This document shows positions 26,392 through 34,999 of a stretch of DNA of 64,000 bases, one piece after another. Under the pieces are notes generated by a model that did not search any database, was not told the origin of the DNA, and worked only from the letters and a program-made list of their open reading frames with translations. The DNA is from Rhodococcus ruber NBRC 15591. Lineage in GTDB: Bacteria > Actinomycetota > Actinomycetes > Mycobacteriales > Mycobacteriaceae. The stretch's first letter is position 1. Each line of letters opens with the position of its first letter. The stretch is taken from positions 1 through 64,000 of the forward strand of contig NZ_BCXE01000025.1 of NCBI RefSeq assembly GCF_001894945.1, given 5' to 3'. The translations under genes were made by a program, and so were the position numbers.

Positions 26392-27138
26392 TCACCGGAG
26401 GGCCAGCCACACCGCCAGCCCGAATCCGGCGAGTGCGACCCCCACCCGCAGCACGTCGGGCGGGATGCGCCGGACCACCGGCGGTCCGCACCACCCGCCC
26501 GCGACGGCCCCCAGCGCCATCGCCGCGGCCGCACCCCAGTGCACCGGGCCGAATGCGGCGAACCCGATCGCCGCGACGAGGTTGGCCACCCCGAGCAGGT
26601 AGCTCTTGAGGATGGTGGCGCGCCAGATGTGCTCGGAGGTGCAGATCAGGGTCACGGCGAGGAAGACGACGCCCGCCCCGGCCCCGAAGTAGCCTCCGTA
26701 CACGGCGACGACGAACAGCAGCGCCGAGTACGGTCCCGGCAGGTCCCGGCCGCCGGACAGGGCGCGGATCCGCGGCTGGAGCAGCAGCGCGAGAGCCGCG
26801 AACGCCACCATGTAGGGCACCACCGCCTCGAACGACCCCGCCGGCGCCCACAGCAGCACGACGGCGCCGACGAGGCCGCCGAGCGCCGAGTACGCGGTCC
26901 ACCGCCACAGCCGTGGGCCGGTGTCGACGACCTCGCGGGTCGAGTTGGCGAGTGCCCCCACGCCGACCCCCACCATCGCGACGGTGTTGGTGACGTTGGC
27001 GGCGACGGGTGGCAGCCCCGCGGCGAGCAGCGCCGGGTACGACACGATGGACGCAAGGCCGGTGACGAACCCGATGAGCCCGGCGAAGAACCCCGCGACC
27101 GCGAGCAGCAGCAGGTCGACGGGGGTCACGAGCGACAA
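26392..27138 (-). CDS. TauE/SafE-family sulfite/anion exporter
   Basis: A 248-residue protein with about eight TM helices and the family features AGLIGFVTGLASIVSYPALL near the N-terminus and VYGGYFGAGAGVVFLAV in the second half. Members export sulfite, sulfoacetate or related organosulfur anions, and the substrate cannot be told here. The frame begins with TTG at 27138, and a GTG three codons later is equally possible. It is 45 bases downstream of the pseudo-PBP gene on the same strand. Confidence 0.82.
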   Translation of the reverse strand: MSLVTPVDLLLLAVAGFFAGLIGFVTGLASIVSYPALLAAGLPPVAANVTNTVAMVGVGVGALANSTREVVDTGPRLWRWTAYSALGGLVGAVVLLWAPAGSFEAVVPYMVAFAALALLLQPRIRALSGGRDLPGPYSALLFVVAVYGGYFGAGAGVVFLAVTLICTSEHIWRATILKSYLLGVANLVAAIGFAAFGPVHWGAAAAMALGAVAGGWCGPPVVRRIPPDVLRVGVALAGFGLAVWLALR

Positions 27139-27183
27139 ACGTACCCGGGTCCGCTCCGACGGGACCGTCGAGGTCCGCGGCGG

Positions 27184-28860
27184 TCAGCCGTCGGTGGGCG
27201 GCTTGGCCAGCTCCCGCAGGAACATGTCGGCCATCTTCACCGCACGGTCGCCGCCGTCGGCGTTGGCGACGAACACCGCGAACGCCAGATCGCCGGTGTA
27301 TCCGTAGAACCACCGGTCGTCGCCGCTCGCGGCCGCGATGCCGGCCAGTCCCGGGTGGCCCTTCAGGAACGATGCGGGGCCGCTGCGCACGTTCTCGGCC
27401 ATCGCGGCGCGCAACGCGTCGGTCACCTGCGGTGGCAGCGGTTCGACGCTCTCGTCGACCTTCGCCGACCTGCCCTGCACGATCGCCGGCAGCGGCGCTT
27501 CCCCCCGCGCGACGGACGCGGCGAGCAGCGCGGCCCCGAACGGACTGACGAGCGCCTCGCTGCCGCCGTCCGAGCCGGAGAACTGCACCACGCCCGACCG
27601 GTTGTCCCCGATCTGCGCGGTCTCGAAGTCGAACCCCGGAACGTCGTAGTCGAGTCCGAGCCCGAGCCGGCGGGCGGTGGCGGCCAGATCGTCGGTGCTC
27701 ACCGAGACCGGATCGACGCCCCGGTCGAGGCCCGCGGCCAGGCGCACCGGATCCAGTACCTGTCCGGCCGGGTACAGCCCGCGCGAGGCGACCGGTCCGA
27801 GTTCCATCGCCCAGTTGTTCACGTCCAGGGCCAGGACGCCGCCGGTGGACGGCTGGATGGCCACGATGGCCGCGGGGGTACCCACGCTGACCACGGCTTC
27901 CTTGGCGGCGAGCTGGACGTGCGAATCGAGGGTCGCCTGCAGGTCCGGCGGCGGCGGGCCCTGGAAGCCGGCGAGCTGCACGGGGTCGGCGCCGGGTTCT
28001 TCGAGGGTGACGGCCCAGCCGGCGGTGGCGTCGCGTTCGAGCTGCCAGGCCGCGCGCAACGGGTCGAGCAGGGGTGTGGAGATCCGCCGGTCCGCGCTGA
28101 TCAGGGTCGGTGTCTCGACCACCACGACGCCCGGGATGGACACGATGTCGTCCTCGAGGAACTGGTAGTCCTGGTCGCGCAGCTTCACCGCGGTGATGCG
28201 CGCGCCCGGGTCGGCCGCGAGGTTGCGCTGCAGCAGGTCGGCGGTGATGACCGGGGCGACCGGTTCGAGTACCTTCGCGAGCCGTGTCGTGGTGTCGACC
28301 GGATCGGACGTGAGGGCCGGGTCGACGACGACGGCGTTGATGGTCTGTTCGGCCATGAGCAGCCGACCGGTGCGGTCGAAGATCTTCGGCGGGGCGGCGT
28401 CGGTGCGCACGTGGTGCACGGTGCGGGTCCGGTTCAGGTCGGGCACCAGCACCTGCGGGTCCCAGGAGATCCGCCAGCCGACGGCGAGGTTCTTGGCCAC
28501 GCCGTCCACCTGGTAGCCCCAGTCCTTGCCGGGCCCGAAGTTCCAGTCGGCTCCGAGGGAGAAGAATCCCGTCTGCTCGTTGAGTTCGACGAACTGGGCG
28601 ACGTCGAACTCGACGTCACCGTCCTTCATGCCCTCGAACATCTGGCTGATCGACGTCTCGGCGGCGTTCGGGTACGAGGTGAGGGCGGCCGCGCCGGCGG
28701 CGTCGCGTTCGTTCAGTTCCGCGACGAAGTCGTCGACGAGTCGCTGCGCGTCGCTCCGGGAGTCGTCGAACACGCAGGACGCCATGCCCGCGGCGAGAAC
28801 CACGACGGAGACCAGGGCTGTCACGCGGCCGCGCATCCTGCGCCAGTCCCGAAAACCCAT
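27184..28860 (-). CDS. Lipoprotein PBP paralogue lacking all catalytic motifs
   Basis: A 558-residue predicted lipoprotein (signal peptide to residue 28, C29 in AAGMASC). It is collinear with the adjacent PBP: MecA-N-like NTF2 domain (about residues 35-150), PBP-dimer region and transpeptidase-like fold. The SxxK serine and lysine are replaced: LYPAGQVLD puts Gln at 367 and Asp at 370. About 50 residues around SxN are absent, and the KTG strand reads GIAAASGDD. It cannot acylate beta-lactams or crosslink peptidoglycan by the known mechanism, yet the frame is intact over its whole length. I infer a retained pseudo-enzyme with a structural, regulatory or decoy role. Confidence 0.85.
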   Translation of the reverse strand: MGFRDWRRMRGRVTALVSVVVLAAGMASCVFDDSRSDAQRLVDDFVAELNERDAAGAAALTSYPNAAETSISQMFEGMKDGDVEFDVAQFVELNEQTGFFSLGADWNFGPGKDWGYQVDGVAKNLAVGWRISWDPQVLVPDLNRTRTVHHVRTDAAPPKIFDRTGRLLMAEQTINAVVVDPALTSDPVDTTTRLAKVLEPVAPVITADLLQRNLAADPGARITAVKLRDQDYQFLEDDIVSIPGVVVVETPTLISADRRISTPLLDPLRAAWQLERDATAGWAVTLEEPGADPVQLAGFQGPPPPDLQATLDSHVQLAAKEAVVSVGTPAAIVAIQPSTGGVLALDVNNWAMELGPVASRGLYPAGQVLDPVRLAAGLDRGVDPVSVSTDDLAATARRLGLGLDYDVPGFDFETAQIGDNRSGVVQFSGSDGGSEALVSPFGAALLAASVARGEAPLPAIVQGRSAKVDESVEPLPPQVTDALRAAMAENVRSGPASFLKGHPGLAGIAAASGDDRWFYGYTGDLAFAVFVANADGGDRAVKMADMFLRELAKPPTDG

Positions 28861-28943
28861 AACGACCAACTTTCACTTCTGTCACTTCAGCAACAAGCAC
28901 GTCCTGCCTACGATGCGATCACGATTGCGCCTCGAACCGCGTA

Positions 28944-30734
28944 TCACCCCCTCAGCAGGCGTCCCGCCACGTCCACTGCCGGCGCCGAACTGCCCGCTCC
29001 CGCAACGAAAACCGCGAATGCGAGGTCTCCCTGCGAGCCGACGAACCACCCGTGGGCACCGGTGCCATCACCGTACTCTGCCGTCCCCGTCTTACCGACG
29101 AGTTCGGGGATGTCCCGCAGCGCACTCGCGGTTCCCCCCGTGACAGTCTCCCGCATCATCGTCCGTAACGCGGCAGTGACCTCCTCCGGCGCGGCGCCGG
29201 GCGCGCGATCGGCCACCCCCGGCCGGCCCTCGACGAGCATCGGCAGCGGTGTCGACCCGTGCGCGATGGACGCCGCCACGAGTGCCATCCCGAACGGGGA
29301 CGCCGTCACCCGGCCCTGGCCGATCGCGGACTCGACGCGCTCCGCCGGCGTCCGCGCCTCGGGCACGTTGCCGGTGACCGTGACCAGTCCGGGCGTGACG
29401 TAGTCCACCCCGAGCCCGAACTGTGCGGCCGCGTCGGTGAGCGCGGTCGCCGGCAGTCCCACGGCGAGCCGGCCCATCGTGGTGTTGCACGAGAAGGCGA
29501 AGGCGGTGTGCAACGGGACGGAGCCGAGGTCGAAGCTGTCGTCGTTGGGGATGACGCGGCCCTCGATGTTCGCGGTCCCGGGGCACGGCACCACCGTGTC
29601 GGGGGTCGTGGCCCCGGCCTGCAGCGCGGCCGAGGTGGTGACGGTCTTGAACGTCGAGCCGGGCGGATACAGCCCGGTCAGGGCGAGCGGCCCCTCGGCG
29701 TCGGCGGCGGCGTTCTGCGCCACCGCCCGCACCGCCCCGGTGGACGGCTCGATCGCGACGATCACCGCCGGTTGCTGCATCGGCGCCAGGACCGCCTCGG
29801 CGCGCGTCTGCAGGTCCAGGTCGAGCGTGGTCTGCAGGTCCGGCGCCGGTGGACCGTCGGCCCCGGCGACGCGGCGCGCGCTGCCGTCCCCGGACACGAG
29901 CCGCACGGCCCAACCGGCGGACGCGTCCTGCCCCTCCTGCCACAGCTCGCCCAGCCCGGACAGCACCGGCGAGGCCAGGGTTCGGTCGACCGTCAGCAAC
30001 CGGGTCTGCCGGACGAGGGTCACCCCGGGCAGCGCGGCGAGCTGCGCTTCGATCGGCGCGAGGTCGGTCTCCCGGAGGGTCACCGCCGTCACGGGCTTGC
30101 CCGCCGCGGCGGCGACGTCGGCGGCAAGCGACTGCGCGGTGATCGTGGGCGCGGCCGTCGCCAGCAGGGGCGCGACGGCCGCCGGGTCGGCGGTGGCATC
30201 GAGGCTCACCAGCGTCACGACCTGTTGTTCGAGGATCGGCTGCCCGCGGCGGTCGAGCACCGACGGCGCCGGACCCACCGTGGTCGTGTAGCTCAGGGTG
30301 GTGCCGGCGGTCAGGTCCGGGGCGAGCAGCGCCGGATCCCACTCGATGCGCCAGCCCTGCGGGTCGAGGTCCACCGCACTGCCGGACGTGCGGTACGCCC
30401 AGTCCCGCCCGGCGCCGAAGGTCCACGCGACGTCGAGGTCGAACGTGCCCGCGTCCCCCGTGCCGGCGAGGTTCACGTCGGGGCGGACCGTGCCGGACCC
30501 GTCGACGCCGAGACCGTCGAACACGTCGCCGATCGTCGTGGCCGCCGCCGCGGGGTCGGTGGTGAGGTCCGCCGCGGCCTGCACGTCGCCGGCCTCGAGC
30601 GCCGCCGCGAACTCGCCCACGACGGTCTCGGGCTGGTCGGGCCCGAAGGAGCACCCGGCGGCCGCGAGCGCGGCGACTACGGTCGTCAGGAGCGGAACCG
30701 GTCGGCGTCGAAGGATGGGCACGACCACGATCAT
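28944..30734 (-). CDS. Lipoprotein class B penicillin-binding protein (PBP-lipo type)
   Basis: D,D-transpeptidase anchored as a lipoprotein (596 residues, lipobox AAAGC with C28). The N-terminal MecA-N/NTF2-like domain (about 33-145) and dimerisation domain precede the transpeptidase. Catalytic motifs are S360-T-F-K363, S415-C-N417 and K548-T-G. The closest known type is mycobacterial PBP-lipo (Rv2864c), also related to MecA/PBP3 of low beta-lactam affinity. The ATG at 30734 starts the signal peptide. The gene lies 83 bases upstream of its motif-less paralogue and probably shares its transcript. Confidence 0.9.
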   Translation of the reverse strand: MIVVVPILRRRPVPLLTTVVAALAAAGCSFGPDQPETVVGEFAAALEAGDVQAAADLTTDPAAAATTIGDVFDGLGVDGSGTVRPDVNLAGTGDAGTFDLDVAWTFGAGRDWAYRTSGSAVDLDPQGWRIEWDPALLAPDLTAGTTLSYTTTVGPAPSVLDRRGQPILEQQVVTLVSLDATADPAAVAPLLATAAPTITAQSLAADVAAAAGKPVTAVTLRETDLAPIEAQLAALPGVTLVRQTRLLTVDRTLASPVLSGLGELWQEGQDASAGWAVRLVSGDGSARRVAGADGPPAPDLQTTLDLDLQTRAEAVLAPMQQPAVIVAIEPSTGAVRAVAQNAAADAEGPLALTGLYPPGSTFKTVTTSAALQAGATTPDTVVPCPGTANIEGRVIPNDDSFDLGSVPLHTAFAFSCNTTMGRLAVGLPATALTDAAAQFGLGVDYVTPGLVTVTGNVPEARTPAERVESAIGQGRVTASPFGMALVAASIAHGSTPLPMLVEGRPGVADRAPGAAPEEVTAALRTMMRETVTGGTASALRDIPELVGKTGTAEYGDGTGAHGWFVGSQGDLAFAVFVAGAGSSAPAVDVAGRLLRG

Positions 30735-30856
30735 GCCCGAATTCGGACGGTGCCGTCGGGCACGACCCGGGAGGGCGTGCCGTACAGGCGGCACGTTGTG
30801 ACGCGGGTCGCGGTCGCGCAGAAAACCGGTTGCCGCTCCGCGATCACCGATCTACC

Positions 30857-30907
30857 GTGGATTCTCGTCACGTTCCCGCCGATCGGAGAAGGCCGTTGCT
30901 CCTGTAG
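30857..30907 (+). other. Possible 16-codon leader ORF before the ABC-F gene
   Basis: GTG at 30857 to TAG at 30905 encodes VDSRHVPADRRRPLLL. It has no ribosome-binding site and would need to be leaderless. Leader peptides that sense ribosome stalling are known upstream of resistance ABC-F genes. That precedent, and not the sequence itself, is the main reason to list it. Confidence 0.2.
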
Positions 30908-30970
30908 AGGTTTCGCCCGCCGCGCCGCACCCTGCGCGCGGTACGTCGTCACCTACTGCCGGGAGCAGCC

Positions 30971-32506
30971 ATGTCACACCCTTCCCCGATTCTCTCGGAC
31001 CTCGCGTTCACCTGGCCGGACGGCACCGTGGTGTTCGACGGTCTCGACACCACCCTCCCCACCGGCCGCACCGGACTCGTCGGGCGCAACGGGTCCGGCA
31101 AATCGACTCTGCTGCACATCATGTCGGGCGATCTGCCCCCGACCCGCGGTTCCGTCACGATACGTGGCCGGGTCTCGCTGCTGCCGCAGGACATCGTCCT
31201 CGACCGGCACCGCACCGTCGACGCCGTCCTCGGCATCGACGGCGTGCGTGCGGCACTGCGGCGCATCGAGGCCGGCTCGACCGCCGCCCGCGACTTCGAC
31301 ACCGTCGGCGAGCGCTGGGACGTCGAGGAGCGCGCCCTGGCCACCCTGCACCACCTCGGCCTCGACCGAATCGTCCGATCCCCCAGCGACTTCGATCGCA
31401 CCGTCGGCACCCTCTCCGGCGGCGAGACCGTCCTGCTGGCCCTCACGGCCCGTCTGCTCGACGAGCCCGACGTCCTGCTGCTCGACGAACCGACGAACAA
31501 CCTGGATCCGGCGGCCCGCACGCGTCTGTACGACGTGCTGCGGGAGTTCCCCGGGACCCTCGTCGTCGCGACCCACGACCGCGACCTGCTCGAACGGGTC
31601 GACACCGTCGCCGAGGTACGGGACGGAGACCTGCGGCTGTTCGGCGGCAACTACAGCGAGTACGAACGCATCGTCGCGGCCGAGCAGGAGGCCGCGCTGG
31701 CCGCGGTGCGCGACGCCCGCGCGGACGTGCGCCGGCAGGCGCGCGAACTGCGCGACTCGCACGTCAAGCTCGCCCGGCGAGAGCGCTACGGCCGCAAGAT
31801 GTTCGAGAACAAGCGGGAGCCGAAGATCGTGATGGGCGCCCGCAAGCGGCAGGCCCAGGAGTCGGCGGGCCGGCTGCGGCGCGAACACGAGGGCAAGCTC
31901 GCCGGCGCGCGTGAGACCCTCGAGCAGGCCCAGGACACCGTGCGCGACGACCGGGAGATCCGGGTGGACCTGCCGGAGACGGAGGTGCACGCCGGGGCGC
32001 GCGTCGCCGAGGGGCCGCTCGAGATCGTCGGCCCGGAGCGGATCGCGCTGCGCGGACCCAACGGTTCGGGCAAGACGACGTTGCTGCACGCCGTCGTCGC
32101 GGCCGGCCCCCGGGTGCCGTTCGCGGTGCTGCCGCAGCGGCTGGACATCTTCGACGGGACGCTGTCGGTGGCGGACAACGTCGCGCTGCGTGCCCCGCAC
32201 CTGTCGGCGCAGCAGGTCCGGGCGTTGCTCGCCCGGTTCCTGTTCCGCGGTGCCGACGCGGACGTGCCGGCGGCCGCCCTCTCGGGCGGCGAGCGCCTGC
32301 GGGCGGCGCTGGCGACCCTGCTGGCGGCGGACCCGGCGCCGCGACTGCTGCTCCTCGACGAACCGACCAACAACCTGGACCTGCCCGGCCTCACACACCT
32401 GGTGCAGGCGCTGCGTGCCTACCGGGGCGCCCTCGTGGTGGTCAGCCACGACGAGCGGTTCCTGGCCGACATCGGCGTGACCCGGTCGGTCAGACTGGAG
32501 CGGTGA
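30971..32506 (+). CDS. ABC-F ATPase (ribosome-protection type)
   Basis: A 511-residue soluble protein with two ABC modules and no membrane domain. First Walker A GRNGSGKSTLL, signature TLSGGE, Walker B VLLLDEPTNN. Second Walker A GPNGSGKTTLL, signature ALSGGE, Walker B LLLLDEPTNN. A charged coiled-coil linker (about 235-330) joins them. ABC-F proteins bind the ribosomal E site, and some displace antibiotics from the 50S subunit. Whether this one confers resistance is open. The ATG at 30971 has GGGAG upstream. Its stop overlaps the next gene by 4 bases (GTGA). Confidence 0.88.
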   Translation: MSHPSPILSDLAFTWPDGTVVFDGLDTTLPTGRTGLVGRNGSGKSTLLHIMSGDLPPTRGSVTIRGRVSLLPQDIVLDRHRTVDAVLGIDGVRAALRRIEAGSTAARDFDTVGERWDVEERALATLHHLGLDRIVRSPSDFDRTVGTLSGGETVLLALTARLLDEPDVLLLDEPTNNLDPAARTRLYDVLREFPGTLVVATHDRDLLERVDTVAEVRDGDLRLFGGNYSEYERIVAAEQEAALAAVRDARADVRRQARELRDSHVKLARRERYGRKMFENKREPKIVMGARKRQAQESAGRLRREHEGKLAGARETLEQAQDTVRDDREIRVDLPETEVHAGARVAEGPLEIVGPERIALRGPNGSGKTTLLHAVVAAGPRVPFAVLPQRLDIFDGTLSVADNVALRAPHLSAQQVRALLARFLFRGADADVPAAALSGGERLRAALATLLAADPAPRLLLLDEPTNNLDLPGLTHLVQALRAYRGALVVVSHDERFLADIGVTRSVRLER

Positions 32507-33324
32507 GCCATGCGATCAACCCTGTCGACGGAACCCGCATCGCCTTCTCGGTGATCGACTCCGACGCCGGCGCCGGCAGCCCGTCGCTGCTGCTCGCGCA
32601 CGGCAGCGCCCTCTCGTCCGCCATCTGGCGGGGATTCGGGTACGTGCGTCCCCTGCGGGAGCGGTACCGGCTCATCCTGCCCGACCTGCGCGGACACGGC
32701 CGCAGCGACAAGCCCCACGTCCCGGACGCCTACGCGATGGACCTGATCGTCGACGACGTGCTGGCGGTACTGGACGCCGCCGGCACCGACCGCGTCCACT
32801 ACCTCGGATACTCGTTCGGAGCCCGGGTCGGCCTGTCGCTGGCGGTGCGGGACACCGGGCGGCTACGGACGCTCACCGTGGGCGGTGGCAGCGCCCGTGC
32901 GCAGGCCGGGACGTTCGACCGGTTGTTCTTCCCGGGATGCGCCGACGTGCTCGGTCACTACGGCATCGACGGGTTCCTCGAGGCATGGGCGGAACACCTC
33001 GGTGCACCCGTCGACGCGGCGACACAGGCCGCGTTCCGGGCGAACGACGCAACCGCCCTCGCCGCGTACATGCGGCGGTCGGATCGCGAACCCGGCATCG
33101 ACGACGCCGCCCTCGCCGCGCTGGACGTACCGACGCTGGCATTCGTCGGTTCGGAGGACGGCGAACGGATCGACGACACCCGAGAGCTGTCGCGGACGAT
33201 CCCCGGGGCCCTGCTCGCCGTCATCCGGGGGTACGACCACGCGACGACGATCGCGGCGGCGCCGGAGGTACTGTCCGTGATCGAACCGTTCCTCGCGGCG
33301 CACGCCGACGACTCGTCCGGCTAA
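32503..33324 (+). CDS. Alpha/beta-hydrolase
   Basis: A 273-residue alpha/beta hydrolase. The oxyanion/first-strand segment is LLLAHGSALSSAIW, the nucleophile elbow is GYSFGARVGL and the catalytic His lies in RGYDHATT near the C-terminus, with an acid expected near VGSEDGERIDD. The substrate is unknown. GTG at 32503 overlaps the ABC-F stop, so the two are translationally coupled. The 3' end overlaps the stop of the convergent VOC gene by 4 bases. Confidence 0.85.
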   Translation: MSHAINPVDGTRIAFSVIDSDAGAGSPSLLLAHGSALSSAIWRGFGYVRPLRERYRLILPDLRGHGRSDKPHVPDAYAMDLIVDDVLAVLDAAGTDRVHYLGYSFGARVGLSLAVRDTGRLRTLTVGGGSARAQAGTFDRLFFPGCADVLGHYGIDGFLEAWAEHLGAPVDAATQAAFRANDATALAAYMRRSDREPGIDDAALAALDVPTLAFVGSEDGERIDDTRELSRTIPGALLAVIRGYDHATTIAAAPEVLSVIEPFLAAHADDSSG

Positions 33325-33719
33325 CTCGCCGAGGACGGCTCGTCCACCCACTGCACGAGCTGGTAGACGATGCCGTTCGGGTCGCGCATCTGGAAGTACC
33401 GCTCGCCCCACGGCTCGGTCTCGATCGGGGTGACGATCGGTACTCCTTCGGCCTGCAGGCGTTCGTACTCGTCGTCGATCGTGTCGACGACGAAGGCGAC
33501 GAGCGTCCCCTGCCCGGCGTCGCCCGCGATGCTCGCGGGCTTGAAGCTGCCGAGCCCGGTCCGCAGGAAGACGAGGTTGAAGCCGGCGTCCTCACGGGTG
33601 AGGGAGACGAACCCGTCCTCGGCCATCGCTTCGGTGAACCCGAGGTGGCGGGTTGCGAAGTCGGCCGACGCGGCCACGTCGGGAACGTTGAGGGACAGGG
33701 CACTGGCGGTGATCTGCAC
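33321..33719 (-). CDS. VOC-fold protein, glyoxalase-like
   Basis: A 132-residue single VOC module with SLNVPDVAASADFATRHLGF at the start and YFQMRDPNGIVYQLVQWVDE at the end, typical of glyoxalase/dioxygenase-superfamily proteins. No metal set can be assigned with certainty. GTG at 33719 has AAGGAG 8 bases upstream. The open frame continues upstream through the palindrome but is not protein-like. It is divergent from the methyltransferase, with palindrome copy 3 between them. Confidence 0.8.
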   Translation of the reverse strand: MQITASALSLNVPDVAASADFATRHLGFTEAMAEDGFVSLTREDAGFNLVFLRTGLGSFKPASIAGDAGQGTLVAFVVDTIDDEYERLQAEGVPIVTPIETEPWGERYFQMRDPNGIVYQLVQWVDEPSSAS

Positions 33720-33796
33720 GGTGAACTCCTTCCGGTTGCACGACTCCGAACGTCCGGCGGACGCATCTGGTTCCCGCACCCCGCTGCGTGGGGGTG

Positions 33797-33844
33797 GCCG
33801 AATGTCACATCGCTTCGATCTGATCGACGGGATGTCACATTCGG
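33797..33844. repeat. Dispersed palindrome, copy 3 (imperfect)
   Basis: GGCCGAATGTCACATCG (from 33797) is opposed by GGATGTCACATTCGGCC (to 33845). The arms pair except at the central C/G of GTCAC, where both arms carry GTCACAT in the same strand sense, and around the inner GATC. It lies between divergent VOC (33719) and methyltransferase (33923) starts. Confidence 0.8.
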
Positions 33845-33922
33845 CCCCCAAGGGGGTGTTGTCCGCCGCCCGGAGTCGGAGGACTCTCGGAATCACCCCT
33901 GTCCCCTCCGGAAGGCCCCACC

Positions 33923-34993
33923 GTGACGCACACCGTCTCCCCCGTCGACACCGCTGCTCAGCGCGTCCTCGACTCCGCGCTCGGCGCCGTCGATCTGATC
34001 GCGATCTACCTCGGCGACCGGCTCGGCTGGTACCGCAGCCTCGTCACCGACGGCCCCGCCACCGCCGACGAACTCGCGACGCGCACCGGAACCGACCCGC
34101 GCTACGCCCGCGAGTGGCTCGAGCAGCAGGCGGTGACCGGTCTGCTCGAGGTCGACGACGACGATCCGCCGCGCTTCACGCTCCCGCCCGCGGTGGCCGA
34201 GGTCCTCACCGACGAGCAGAGTCTCAACTACCTCGGGCCGCTGGCCCGCATGTTCGCCGGGGTGTCCGTGCAACTCCCGGCTCTGCTCGACGCCTACCGC
34301 ACCGGCGGCGGCGTGAGCTGGGCGCAGCTCGGCACCGATGCGCGCGAGAGCCAGGCGGACATGAACCGGCCGTGGTACGAGAAGGCGCTTCCGGGTGCCC
34401 TGGCGTCCGTGCCGGACCTGGACGCCCTGCTACGCCGGCCGGGGGCCGTGATCGCCGACATCGGCTGTGGCGGAGCATGGTCCACGATCGCGCTGGCCCG
34501 CGCGTACCCGCAGGCCCGGTTGTTCGCCGTCGACATAGATCCGGCGACGGTCGCCCTGGCCCGGACGAACGTCGCGGCGTGCCCCGACGTCGCCGACCGG
34601 GTCACCGTCGTCGAGGCCGACGCGGCCGGCCTGCCCCACGAACGCTTCACCGCCGCGTTCGCCTTCGAGTGCGTCCACGACATGCCGCGCCCCGTCGAGG
34701 TGCTCTCCGCGGTGCGGGGTGCACTCGCGCCCGACGGTGTCATGGTCGTCATGGACGAGGCCGTCGCCGACCGGTTCACCGCGCCCGGCGACGAGGTCGA
34801 GCGGCTGATGTACGGGTTCAGCATCGTGTGCTGCCTGCCGGACGGCATGAGCCATCCGCCGAGCGCGGGAACCGGCACGGTGATGCGCGCGGACACCCTG
34901 CGCCGGTATGCGCTCGACGCGGGCTTCTCGGACGTGTCGGTGCTGCCGATCGAGGACTTCGGGTTCTGGCGGTTCTACCGGCTGGCCCCCTGA
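33923..34993 (+). CDS. SAM-dependent methyltransferase with winged-helix N-domain (Rv2258c-like)
   Basis: A 356-residue protein. The N-terminal helical/winged-helix domain (about 10-100, ATADELATRTGTDPRYAREWLEQQ) resembles the dimerisation domain of small-molecule O-/C-methyltransferases. The Rossmann domain follows with motif I VIADIGCGGAWSTIALA and motif II LFAVDIDPATVALAR. The substrate is unknown, and Rv2258c is the nearest type I can name. GTG at 33923. It ends 6 bases before the stop of the convergent TetR gene. Confidence 0.83.
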   Translation: MTHTVSPVDTAAQRVLDSALGAVDLIAIYLGDRLGWYRSLVTDGPATADELATRTGTDPRYAREWLEQQAVTGLLEVDDDDPPRFTLPPAVAEVLTDEQSLNYLGPLARMFAGVSVQLPALLDAYRTGGGVSWAQLGTDARESQADMNRPWYEKALPGALASVPDLDALLRRPGAVIADIGCGGAWSTIALARAYPQARLFAVDIDPATVALARTNVAACPDVADRVTVVEADAAGLPHERFTAAFAFECVHDMPRPVEVLSAVRGALAPDGVMVVMDEAVADRFTAPGDEVERLMYGFSIVCCLPDGMSHPPSAGTGTVMRADTLRRYALDAGFSDVSVLPIEDFGFWRFYRLAP

Positions 34994-34999
34994 CCGGTC

